Assembly (NCBI GenBank): GCA_903970285.1
Contig: CAJCHN010000029.1
Coordinates: 1-37,208, forward strand
Length of the DNA stretch: 37,208 bases
Direction: 5' to 3'
From: Rhodanobacteraceae bacterium
GTDB lineage: Bacteria > Acidobacteriota > Terriglobia > Terriglobales > Acidobacteriaceae
Both the position numbers and the translations under genes were made by a program. The notes below the pieces were generated by a model. That model was given only the letters and a program-made list of their open reading frames with translations. It did no database searches and had not been told where the DNA came from. Below are positions 26,116 to 34,458 of this stretch, in pieces (the stretch's first letter is position 1; each line of letters begins with the position of its first letter).

Positions 26116-26490
26116 CTAGCCAAGCAGCCCGGCGCGCATCATCTCCGACTTCACGGCGATCCGCTGTTCGATACTCAGGCTGCGCAGCGCCGCGTCCAGT
26201 GCGCCGGATTCCGGTACAACCGCTTCTTTCGCCAGCAGCGCCGAAGCGCCTGCCGGCGTGGTCTTGCGGGTTCCCGCACGTGCGGCTTCGGCCTTGAGTG
26301 CCGCGATCGTACTCTCGGCTTCGGCCAGGCGCTGCTCCAGCTGTACTTCGCGTGCACTCACCCGCTCGAGCGAGGCCTGCAACTCGACGCCCGCAAAGCG
26401 TTCCGCCGCCCGCTCCAGCAGCCCCGCGGCAGCAGCCAGCCGCTCCAGAGCATGGCCCAGCTCATCCTTCACTTCCATCTCCATCTCCAT
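26116..26490 (-). CDS. Coiled-coil protein, possible phage scaffold
   Basis: This 124-residue protein is dominated by a long coiled coil (about residues 5-75, rich in Glu, Ala, Leu and Arg), then an Ala/Thr linker and a compact C-terminal helix pair (LRSLSIEQRIAVKSEMMRAGLL). Its place between the protease-like gene and the capsid gene, with a coiled coil and a C-terminal helix-turn-helix-like element, is what a scaffolding protein shows. The chosen start is ATG 26490 (MEMEMEVKDELG); an alternative GTG at 26499 has no proper ribosome binding site. The role is inferred; there is no family hit that I can name. Confidence 0.65.
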   Translation of the reverse strand: MEMEMEVKDELGHALERLAAAAGLLERAAERFAGVELQASLERVSAREVQLEQRLAEAESTIAALKAEAARAGTRKTTPAGASALLAKEAVVPESGALDAALRSLSIEQRIAVKSEMMRAGLLG

Positions 26491-26509
26491 CAAGCTCACC
26501 CTCTTTCGC

Positions 26510-26890
26510 CTACTTGGCTGCGGCCGGCGTGGGCTGCACGTTCAGAATCGCCACCACGGCGCTTACCAGTTCGCTCACGTAATTGCTGTCCGCGGAGATA
26601 CCTGCCTGCGCCAGCAGCGAAACCACTGCGCTCTCTGACAGGGTCAGCACCTCGGCCAGCTTCTGCGGTCCGGTACCGCTCTGCACACCGGCCGCGGCAA
26701 ACTTCTGCTCGACCAGCAGCACCGCGTTCTGCATCAGCGTGGTCGCGCCGACCGCCGCGGACATCTCCGGTGCGGCCGATGGAAAGAGCAACCCCACCAG
26801 CTTCTCCACCGGAACCGCATAGGTCACGGCAAACTTCAAACCCTTGGCAAAGTCTTTGCCAAGGGTCTCCAACACACCCATAAACGACAT
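26510..26890 (-). CDS. Phage-block protein of unknown function (126 aa)
   Basis: This 126-residue, mostly helical protein has an AAGGAGATCGA ribosome binding site before ATG 26890. It starts MSFMGVLETLGKDFAKGLKFA and has several amphipathic helices, a hydrophobic C-terminal stretch (YVSELVSAVVAILNV, about residues 104-118) and a Pro/Ala tail. It lies between the protease-like gene and the coiled-coil gene, 19 bp before the latter. It is not recognised; a decoration, minor scaffold or holin-like role is possible. The first codons contain an 11-bp perfect inverted repeat. Confidence 0.6.
   Translation of the reverse strand: MSFMGVLETLGKDFAKGLKFAVTYAVPVEKLVGLLFPSAAPEMSAAVGATTLMQNAVLLVEQKFAAAGVQSGTGPQKLAEVLTLSESAVVSLLAQAGISADSNYVSELVSAVVAILNVQPTPAAAK
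26841..26865 (-). repeat. 11-bp perfect inverted repeat inside the start of the 126-aa gene
   Basis: CCCTTGGCAAA (26841-26851) and TTTGCCAAGGG (26855-26865) are separated by 3 nt. The hairpin covers codons about 9-17 (LGKDFAKG) of the gene at 26890. Confidence 0.75.
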
Positions 26891-26930
26891 TCGATCTCCT
26901 TGATCTGTCTTGCTTCCTGCGCCTGCCCGC

Positions 26931-27446
26931 CTAAGTGCGTGCGGCCTGCAGCCGCTCCAGCGGACGCTTGGCGCCGCGCTGCACCCTGAAGCTGGTAGCG
27001 CGGTACGCCGCCTTCTCGCGCAGCAGAATCGCCGCGCCGGTAAAGGTCGCCCGCGTCAGCGTCCAGACGGACGCTCTCATGTCCGCGACATGGGCATCCG
27101 CCAGCTCGTAGCTCATCCCCATCCCCGGTGTAAGGGCAGGCTCCATCTCGGGAAAATCCCGCGCGTAAAGATACCCTTCTACCAGAAGCTGGTTGTCCTC
27201 CAACTCTGCGGACGTGATGATGCCGCACTTCTGCCGCGCGTCATGCCCGTCCCATCCTGCCTTATAGTCGACCGCCATGCCCAGCAGGCTCGGCAACGCC
27301 GCTTCCGCCGCGCTGCGTGTCAGCACCACGCGATGCCCCCGTGCGCCGCTTGGTGCCCGGTCGCTCGGCGTGTCGACCAAGGTCAGACAGCCCTCAAAAG
27401 GAAGTCGGTTTGGATGCCCGGCCACCTCCGGAAACGCCACTGCCAT
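26931..27446 (-). CDS. Prohead-protease-like protein
   Basis: This is a protein of about 171 residues. It resembles phage maturation proteases in layout: a conserved region LGMAVDYKAGWDGHDARQKCGI (candidate catalytic His in DGHD), a strand-rich stretch (LLVEGYLYARDFPEM) and a GMSYELADAHVADM motif with a possible nucleophile Ser. The tail ATFTGAAILLREKAAYRATSF is also found in such proteins. It precedes the scaffold-like and capsid genes, the usual place of a prohead protease. The start is unclear: ATG at 27446 or 27455, both overlapping the end of the previous gene by about 50 bp and without a good ribosome binding site. Confidence 0.6.
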   Translation of the reverse strand: MAVAFPEVAGHPNRLPFEGCLTLVDTPSDRAPSGARGHRVVLTRSAAEAALPSLLGMAVDYKAGWDGHDARQKCGIITSAELEDNQLLVEGYLYARDFPEMEPALTPGMGMSYELADAHVADMRASVWTLTRATFTGAAILLREKAAYRATSFRVQRGAKRPLERLQAART

Positions 27447-27888
27447 CGCCTGCATCGCCAGCGTCGAAGAAGCCTGCCGGCCAGACATCGTCTTCGTCCG
27501 GCACAGCCCCCGTTCCCCCCGTTGCGCCATTCGTCCCCATCCCTCCATCCAAAGGCTCCCTTCGCCACTCGTCCAGTAACTGCTCCGCGAGGCTGCGGCC
27601 TCGACGTCGTTTGGAGTCCGGCAACGCATCCTTGTCGTCCAGACCACACATCTGCAGCAGCATCTTCAACTCCGGAAGAGAACCTTCGCGTGAGGCCTCG
27701 ATTAAACGGGTGGCAATCTCAGGCAGCGCCTGGGCAAGCCGCGCCCGCATATAGCGCTTGCAGGTTCTTGGACCGGGCTCCCGGATGGTGCGTTCCCGCA
27801 CCCGGTCCGCTCGCGACCGGCGCTGTGTCTCCCCGGCTGATGCGTCCACTGTCGCGGCCGTGGCGGCCGTTATCTGCTCTGCTCCCAT
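27394..27888 (-). CDS. Phage-block protein of unknown function (164 aa)
   Basis: This 164-residue protein has an N-terminal basic region (GETQRRSRADRVRERTIREP), a helical centre (RARLAQALPEIATRLIEASREGS LPELKMLLQMCGL, here split) and a low-complexity Gly/Asp-rich C-terminus. The ATG 27888 start lacks a ribosome binding site; an upstream extension to 28059 would read back through a terminator. The basic DNA-binding-like N-terminus, helical core and position ahead of the capsid genes make a small-terminase-like role thinkable, but no motif supports it. Its stop overlaps the start region of the protease-like gene. Confidence 0.55.
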   Translation of the reverse strand: MGAEQITAATAATVDASAGETQRRSRADRVRERTIREPGPRTCKRYMRARLAQALPEIATRLIEASREGSLPELKMLLQMCGLDDKDALPDSKRRRGRSLAEQLLDEWRREPLDGGMGTNGATGGTGAVPDEDDVWPAGFFDAGDAGDGSGVSGGGRASKPTSF

Positions 27889-27910
27889 GGGCGCCCCCGC
27901 GCTTGCAAGC

Positions 27911-27953
27911 CGAAAACGAAAACGGGAGCGACGCCCCAAGGGCTCCGCTCCCG
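27911..27953 (-). terminator. Rho-independent terminator after the regulator gene
   Basis: The arms ACGGGAGCG (27922-27930) and CGCTCCCGT (27945-27953) pair fully, with a further inner GCCC/GGGC pairing. On the minus strand they are followed by TTTTCGTTTTC (27911-27921). It lies 57 bp after the regulator stop and before the late genes, so late transcription needs read-through or another promoter. Confidence 0.8.
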
Positions 27954-28009
27954 TCTCATTTCTTACTTGCATTCTTAGAATAGCAGGTGAAGCAGGGTAC
28001 ATACGCCAA

Positions 28010-28663
28010 TTATTTTTCGGGCGCAAGTCGATTACTTTCATAGGCTTGCGCCGATTCAAAAATCTCTACCCCCTTGACAAGATTCAGCGCAGTGTGGTTT
28101 TCCACAGGGGCCTGCCCCGTCGCGGTAAAAGGCTCCATCATCTTCCGTTCCATCAGCATACCGGTCAAGCGGTCCAGCGCCTCCGCATAACGCCGGAGCA
28201 CCGTCCGCAGGCTGATTCCCAGCATGGCTGAGGTCTCCCTGTGCGTGTAGCCCTCCATCGCAATGCGGCGCATCAGGTGTTGCTGGCCCGGCGGCAGCAG
28301 CTTCAGGCAGGCGTCGAAATCCCTGACGAAGATCACGACATCGTCAAACCCCTTGATGCTGCAATGCGAGACGTTGCCGCGAAAAAACTCCCTTCCCAGC
28401 AAGGACGAAACCCGCCCCGACTCGAACGAGAGCTGCATGTAGCGCTGGAGCATGGCCTCGGTGTACTTGCGATAGAACGCCAGCTCCGGTTGCAGCGGCT
28501 GTCTCGTTTCCGCCGGCTTCGGCTGAGACTCCGCCTGCACCAGCCTGAGCGCATGCGGCCCTTTGTGCCGGCCCGGCACACCCTCATCCGCCTCGCGGCA
28601 TCCAGTGAGACCTGAAGAGACAGTCGCCCAGACCAGCGGCAGGACCACCTGGGCGGCGCTCAT
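28010..28663 (-). CDS. Sigma-70 region 4-like HTH regulator of the phage block
   Basis: This is a 217-residue protein. Its C-terminal part carries a sigma-region-4/LuxR-type helix-turn-helix: LPPGQQHLMRRIAMEGYTHR then ETSAMLGISLRTVLRRYAEA (about residues 123-163), as in ECF sigma or ArpU-like late regulators of phages. The N-terminal half is helical without a recognisable sigma region 2. ATG 28663 has GGGAGGT as ribosome binding site and overlaps the stop of the zinc-ribbon gene (ATGA), so the two are co-translated. It is followed by a terminator and then the late genes, suggesting it activates late transcription. This role is inferred from position and the HTH. Confidence 0.7.
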   Translation of the reverse strand: MSAAQVVLPLVWATVSSGLTGCREADEGVPGRHKGPHALRLVQAESQPKPAETRQPLQPELAFYRKYTEAMLQRYMQLSFESGRVSSLLGREFFRGNVSHCSIKGFDDVVIFVRDFDACLKLLPPGQQHLMRRIAMEGYTHRETSAMLGISLRTVLRRYAEALDRLTGMLMERKMMEPFTATGQAPVENHTALNLVKGVEIFESAQAYESNRLAPEK

Positions 28664-28878
28664 CGCACACCTCCCGCACGCACCGTCCGGAATGGCTCCG
28701 CCGCCAGGCAGGCTCGCTGAGCCTCCCGATTCCGAACCGTCACTCTTGGCCCCCTTGGCGGCGGCAGTTTCGCGAGTGCCCTCGCGCATCGGCTGCAGTA
28801 CACCGTACCCGCCTCGGCACGGAGCCAAAGCGCTCCGCACCCTTCACATACCTTCACATCGACTCTCAAGTCCTTCAT
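28660..28878 (-). CDS. Small zinc-ribbon protein (72 aa)
   Basis: This 72-residue protein has two CxxC pairs (CEGCG near residue 11 and CSRC near residue 28) forming a zinc ribbon, followed by a basic Pro/Arg-rich tail (KLPPPRGPRVTVRNRE). The start is ATG 28878, with GGAGA 5 nt upstream, the ribosome binding site lying in the loop of a small hairpin (TGTTG/CAACA, 28878-28895). Its stop overlaps the start of the HTH regulator by 4 bp. It may bind DNA or RNA polymerase and help the regulator; function is not known. Confidence 0.7.
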   Translation of the reverse strand: MKDLRVDVKVCEGCGALWLRAEAGTVYCSRCARALAKLPPPRGPRVTVRNREAQRACLAAEPFRTVRAGGVR

Positions 28879-28952
28879 GTTGTCTCCAGGCAACAGTTCC
28901 CCCTGGCGAGCCTCAAGTAGTGTTCCGCGGTGAATAGGGCTCGCTCAGGCTG

Positions 28953-29249
28953 CTATGAAGTGCTCTCAAAATGCTTCAGGGCATCTATGGTCCCGATCGC
29001 AACAGAGAACATCCCTTTTTGGTATTCGTCGACTCGATGCGGCCGAGTTCCCGGGAACTCCCAGCCTCTTGCCCGAAGTACGGAAAAGTTCACCGCCAGG
29101 CCTTTAGGGGACTCGCCTTCCACCTCGTCCCATCGCCTCACAAGTGAGTCATTCCTCGGAGAAGTTGCTTTGGTATAGGCTTCCATTTTCAGCTTGTCAA
29201 CCTGTTTTTTCCCAGAGGTCCGTACGGAGCCTAACCCGATTCTCTGCAA
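28953..29249 (-). CDS. Hypothetical protein upstream of the phage block (uncertain)
   Basis: This is an open frame of up to 98 codons on the minus strand (TTG start at 29249; ATG at 29183 gives 76 residues), less GC-rich than its neighbours. The reading VRRWDEVEGESPKGLAVNFS...RPHRVDEYQKGMFSVAIGTIDAL looks protein-like, with mixed charged and hydrophobic residues. No ribosome binding site or family was recognised. It may be a small gene of the mobile block or a remnant of a host gene. A competing plus-strand frame over the same DNA is weaker. Confidence 0.4.
   Translation of the reverse strand: MQRIGLGSVRTSGKKQVDKLKMEAYTKATSPRNDSLVRRWDEVEGESPKGLAVNFSVLRARGWEFPGTRPHRVDEYQKGMFSVAIGTIDALKHFESTS
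29172..29200 (-). promoter_or_regulatory. Sigma-70-like promoter toward the phage block
   Basis: On the minus strand a consensus TTGACA (29195-29200) is followed by a 17-bp spacer and TATACC (29172-29177). It reads toward the zinc-ribbon/regulator genes about 290 bp away, and would start inside the hypothetical ORF at 28953-29249. Confidence 0.4.
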
Positions 29250-29360
29250 TGTGTTAAGGCTTAAAATGGCGATAGCCAGACAAGTTTTGCACGCAAACTG
29301 TGCATCCTGCAGGTATTCTCCTTTTCTTCGCTTCCAACTTGGCTGCAGGCCGCGCCCTTG

Positions 29361-29366
29361 TAAACT
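29361..29366 (+). promoter_or_regulatory. TAnnnT -10-like hexamer (TAAACT) of the hydrolase, leaderless type
   Basis: TAAACT ends 6 nt before ATG 29373, and a possible -35 (TTGGCT, 29339-29344) lies 16 bp upstream. No Shine-Dalgarno sequence is present. The spacer 29250-29360 shows nothing else. Confidence 0.5.
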
Positions 29367-29372
29367 CGTGCC

Positions 29373-30581
29373 ATGCTCTCTCGGCTCTACGCGAAATGGA
29401 TGTTTGCCTGGGAGACCGCTCTCACAACCCGCGACACCAACCGGCTCGTTCGTCCCTTGGAATGGGGGGAAGACTGGCTGGCGGATTTCCTGCCTCCCTC
29501 CTCAGCCTCCTCGCTCGCATCCCTTTCCGCGGCCAACCAGGAGATTGCGCTTCGCTCCCACGAGTTCTTCGGATACCGGACGCCCACTGACTTCCGGCTT
29601 GAGCACATCCATCCACAACTGTTCCCCACCAATGTGCGTCCGGAGACGCTGGCGCAGGATGCGGAATGGAAGCGCAAAGCCGCCGCGGGGGAGCTCGAGC
29701 CCGCTCCATTCCTGCGCTTTACTTCGCCCGTCCAAACTCCCTACCCGGAGAACGATACCGTCAACGCACGCTGGTTTCCGGCCAGCCCGCGGCAGCAGGA
29801 AAAGTTCCGCCGGGCCCGCAAACCGCGCCAGGCCATGGTCGTCATGCCTCAGTGGAATGCCGACGCCTTCTCGCACAATGCGCTCTGCCAGATCTTCAAC
29901 CGCTTCGGCATCAGCTGCCTGCGGCTTTCCAAGCCTTACCACGACGTACGCCGCCCGGCAGAACTCGAGCGTTCCGACTACGCGGTTTCCTCGAACATCG
30001 GACGCACCATCGCGGCCTGTCGCCAGGCGGTGGTCGATATCCGTTCCTGCCTCGACTGGCTCCAGATGCAGGGGTACGAGCAGTTCGGCATCCTCGGCAC
30101 CAGCCTGGGCTCCTGCTACGCCTTCATCGCCGCCGCCCACGACCCTCGCCTGCGGGTCTGTGCGTTCAATCACGCCTCCACCTGGTTTGGCGATGTCATC
30201 TGGACCGGCCAGAGCACACGCCACGTTCGCGCCGCGTTCGAGCAGGCCGGGCTCACCCAGTCCCAGGTCCGCCAGCTCTTCCATTGCATCAGCCCTATGA
30301 CCTACATGGAGCCGTTTGCTGCGGCCGACCGGCGCAGCCTGGTCGTTCACGCGAAATACGACCTCACCTTTCTCGAAGAGTTTTCCCGGGATGTGTTGAA
30401 GAACTTCGACGCTCATGGCGTGGACTACGTCTCCCGCGTGCTGCCGTGCGGCCACTACACGACCGGCGAAACTCCCTACAAATACCTGGATGCCTGGTAT
30501 CTCGGAAGCTTCATTCACGGCTCGTTCAAGCAGCTTGGACTTCGCCAGGCGAAGCAGCCGCAGCTCGATCCGGTCACATGA
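29373..30581 (+). CDS. Alpha/beta hydrolase, ABHD18-like
   Basis: This is a 402-residue alpha/beta hydrolase. The nucleophile elbow is GTSLGS with S244, the acid is probably D330 (AKYDLTF) and the base H361 (PCGHYTTGE), in the right order and spacing. The long N-terminal region (about 150 residues) before the core, with RLEHIHPQLFPTNVRPE-like stretches, fits the abhydrolase-18 (PF09752-like) group. No signal peptide is clear; the first 20 residues are moderately hydrophobic with aromatic residues. The substrate is unknown. It is followed after 35 bp by glyA, which has its own promoter-like box. It is the first host gene after the phage block. Confidence 0.85.
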   Translation: MLSRLYAKWMFAWETALTTRDTNRLVRPLEWGEDWLADFLPPSSASSLASLSAANQEIALRSHEFFGYRTPTDFRLEHIHPQLFPTNVRPETLAQDAEWKRKAAAGELEPAPFLRFTSPVQTPYPENDTVNARWFPASPRQQEKFRRARKPRQAMVVMPQWNADAFSHNALCQIFNRFGISCLRLSKPYHDVRRPAELERSDYAVSSNIGRTIAACRQAVVDIRSCLDWLQMQGYEQFGILGTSLGSCYAFIAAAHDPRLRVCAFNHASTWFGDVIWTGQSTRHVRAAFEQAGLTQSQVRQLFHCISPMTYMEPFAAADRRSLVVHAKYDLTFLEEFSRDVLKNFDAHGVDYVSRVLPCGHYTTGETPYKYLDAWYLGSFIHGSFKQLGLRQAKQPQLDPVT

Positions 30582-30604
30582 GAACCCCCACTCTGTGCCT
30601 GACA

Positions 30605-30610
30605 TAAGAT
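30605..30610 (+). promoter_or_regulatory. TAnnnT -10-like hexamer (TAAGAT) of glyA, leaderless type
   Basis: TAAGAT ends 6 nt before the glyA ATG, and no ribosome binding site is seen. No clear -35 is present. Confidence 0.45.
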
Positions 30611-30616
30611 GAAGCC

Positions 30617-31879
30617 ATGCCGATTCACCTGACCGCCACGCTGCAGGCCTCCGATCCCGAGGTGGCCCAGCAGCTTCAGAACGAAGTCCTCCGCCAGCAC
30701 GAAGGGCTGGAGATGATCGCATCGGAGAACTTCGTCAGCCGCGCCGTGCTCGAGGCAGCCGGATCCGTCTTCACCAACAAGTACGCCGAAGGCTACCCCG
30801 GCAAACGGTATTACGGCGGGTGCGAGTACGCCGACGTGATCGAGGATCTCGCGCGCTTGCGCGCGCGTGAGCTTTTCGGCGCGGAACATGCGAACGTACA
30901 GCCCCACTCCGGATCCCAGGCCAACGCGGCCGCTTTTATGGCGCTGCTCCAGCCCGGCGACACCATCCTGGGATTGGACCTGGCCCACGGCGGCCATCTT
31001 ACCCACGGGCACAAACTCAACTTTTCAGGCAAACTCTACCGCATTGCCGGGTACCAGGTCCGCAGGGACACCGAGACGGTGGACTACGACCAGCTTGAGG
31101 AGCAGGCCGAGCGCGAGCGGCCAAAGCTGCTGATCGGCGGCGGCAGCGCGTACCCGCGGCAGTTCGACTTTCCCCGCATGCGGGCGATTGCGGATAAGGT
31201 CGGAGCTTACCTGCTGGTGGATATGGCGCATTTCGCGGGGCTGGTCGCAGGAGGCGCCCACCCATCGCCAGTGCCCCATGCCCATGTCGTCACCACCACG
31301 ACGCACAAGACGCTGCGCGGCCCGCGGTCGGGTCTCATTCTCTGCCAGCAGCAGTTCGCCGCGGCGATCGATCGCTGCGTCTTTCCCGGGCAGCAGGGCG
31401 GACCCCTGATGCACGTCATTGCCGCCAAGGCGGTCGCCTTCCGCGAGGCGCTGCAGCCGGAGTTCGCGGCGTATGCCGCGAAGGTCGTCGCCAATGCCAA
31501 AGTGCTGGCCCATGCTCTCGCGGAAAAAGGCTTCCGCATCATCTCCGGCGGGACCGATACCCATGTTCTGCTGGTGGACGTCTTCGAGAAAGGCATCCTG
31601 GGCTCGGAGGCGGAGCACGCACTTGGCCGGGCAGGCATCACCGTCAACAAGAATGCCATCCCCTACGACGTCAATCCGCCGATGAAACCCAGCGGCATCC
31701 GCATCGGAACACCTGCTCTAACGACCCGCGGCATGGGCGAGGACGAGATGCGCCGGATTGCCGGCTGGATCCTCCGCGCGCTCGAATCTCGCAACGATCC
31801 TGCCGCGCTCCAGGCGGTTCGTGCGGAGGTCGAGTCACTCGCCGAACAGTTCCCACTCTATGATTTCCTCCGCGTCTGA
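30617..31879 (+). CDS. glyA: Serine hydroxymethyltransferase
   Basis: GlyA is a PLP enzyme that interconverts serine and glycine and charges tetrahydrofolate with a one-carbon unit, in the cytosol. The 420-residue length matches the family. The PLP lysine is K231 in [16 protein letters not shown]. Other family signatures are [17 protein letters not shown] near the N-terminus, [19 protein letters not shown] (about 55-73) and the [12 protein letters not shown] stretch. Upstream is the hydrolase gene and downstream a DUF4126 gene, neither related to one-carbon metabolism. Confidence 0.97.
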   Translation: MPIHLTATLQASDPEVAQQLQNEVLRQHEGLEMIASENFVSRAVLEAAGSVFTNKYAEGYPGKRYYGGCEYADVIEDLARLRARELFGAEHANVQPHSGSQANAAAFMALLQPGDTILGLDLAHGGHLTHGHKLNFSGKLYRIAGYQVRRDTETVDYDQLEEQAERERPKLLIGGGSAYPRQFDFPRMRAIADKVGAYLLVDMAHFAGLVAGGAHPSPVPHAHVVTTTTHKTLRGPRSGLILCQQQFAAAIDRCVFPGQQGGPLMHVIAAKAVAFREALQPEFAAYAAKVVANAKVLAHALAEKGFRIISGGTDTHVLLVDVFEKGILGSEAEHALGRAGITVNKNAIPYDVNPPMKPSGIRIGTPALTTRGMGEDEMRRIAGWILRALESRNDPAALQAVRAEVESLAEQFPLYDFLRV

Positions 31880-31949
31880 CCGCTCGCTTGTGGCATGATC
31901 AGGACTCCTTCGATCCCGCATCGCAGGCAGTCTTCCTCTGAGGTTCCCG

Positions 31950-32438
31950 ATGGCACTGGCGGTCATGGCGTGGGTGGTCGCAATCCCGCTTCTCGGCGGA
32001 CTCACCGGGCTGCGCACCATGACGCCCATGGCGGTCCTCTGCTGGTTCTCCTACGAGGGAGAGATGGAGATTCACCGCTCGTGGGCGTTCTGGACGGCGA
32101 AACTCGCGACGGCCATTGTGTTCACCGTCCTGGCTGCCGGAGAGCTGATTGGCGACAAGCTGCCCCAGACCCCCAACCGCACATCACCCTTCCCCCTGAT
32201 CGCCCGAACCTGCTTCGGCGGCCTGGTCGGTGCCATTGCAGCGACATCGCTGCATGGGGCCGTCATCGAAGGCATTCTGCTAGGCTCCATCTCCGCCATT
32301 GCCGGGGCCTTCTGCGGCTTCCACCTGCGCCAGTATCTGGTTCAGAGCCGGGCCCTCCCCGACTTCGCGGTTGCCGTCTGGGAGGACATTCTTACGATCG
32401 GACTTTCCATCCTGGCCATGGGAATCGTCACCGCCTGA
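31950..32438 (+). CDS. DUF4126 family membrane protein
   Basis: This 162-residue integral membrane protein has about four hydrophobic segments (roughly residues 1-20, 47-66, 84-125 and 140-160). The N-terminal GLTGLRTMTPMAVLCW and the central GELIGDKLPQTPNRT are typical of the DUF4126 group. The function is unknown. It starts at ATG 31950 with a GAGG ribosome binding site about 7 nt upstream, 70 bp after glyA. A hairpin right after its stop (32448-32477) can end transcription from this side and that of rnpB. Confidence 0.8.
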   Translation: MALAVMAWVVAIPLLGGLTGLRTMTPMAVLCWFSYEGEMEIHRSWAFWTAKLATAIVFTVLAAGELIGDKLPQTPNRTSPFPLIARTCFGGLVGAIAATSLHGAVIEGILLGSISAIAGAFCGFHLRQYLVQSRALPDFAVAVWEDILTIGLSILAMGIVTA

Positions 32439-32439
32439 A

Positions 32440-32478
32440 AAAGGGAAGGCCCCGAACCTCGTCCGAGGTGCGGGGCCG
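32440..32478 (-). terminator. Terminator of rnpB (hairpin shared with the DUF4126 side)
   Basis: Nested stems GGCCCCG/CGGGGCC (32448-32454, 32471-32477) and ACCTCG/CGAGGT (32456-32461, 32464-32469). On the minus strand they are followed by TTCCCTTTTT, giving a rho-independent terminator just after the rnpB 3' end. On the plus strand the tail is weak. Confidence 0.75.
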
Positions 32479-32487
32479 TTGCGCTTT

Positions 32488-32940
<453 letters not shown>

Positions 32941-32942
32941 TC

Positions 32943-32948
32943 AGTCTA
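32943..32948 (-). promoter_or_regulatory. -10 box (TAGACT) of rnpB
   Basis: TAGACT on the minus strand lies just upstream of the RNase P RNA 5' end. A distant inverted repeat CAAGTTCC/GGAACTTG (32952-32959, 33017-33024) flanks the region. The remaining spacer up to 33135 holds only a possible plus-strand TACGAT box. Confidence 0.4.
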
Positions 32949-33135
32949 GAGCAAGTTCCCTCTCCATGGAGGAGCGATGCGTTTGTTCGCCCCTTCCCGC
33001 AGCGGAATCACGAAACGGAACTTGCGGGCCGCTCTCCGCGTACTAACCTCCGGAAATCTGCGCCCGCAAAGGATTCCGTGTCTGAAGCCCGCGGTGCGGG
33101 TACGATGAAGCTGACGACGATTCTCTTCGACCGAT

Positions 33136-34359
<1,224 letters not shown>

Positions 34360-34458
34360 GCGCACACTAAAGCAGTTCTCTGACGGCCGAACGGGAAGAT
34401 CGGCGAACAGGAAAGCTGCTCAACGAAATCGCTAGGAGCACGGAAAGGCAGGACCATC

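Larger units (their letters stand above)
9860..28878 (-). mobile_element. Phage-derived gene block (defective prophage or domesticated phage-like locus)
   Basis: This is a run of about 19 kb with all genes on the minus strand. It contains a large terminase, portal, capsid, protease-like, connector-like, tail-like and fibre-like proteins. It lies between purE and an alpha/beta hydrolase gene. No integrase, repressor, replication, lysis enzyme or tape-measure gene was recognised, and no flanking direct repeats or tRNA were seen. The capsid gene is frameshifted. The exact ends are estimated from the outermost phage-like genes; the ORF at 28953-29249 may or may not belong to it. Confidence 0.8.
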
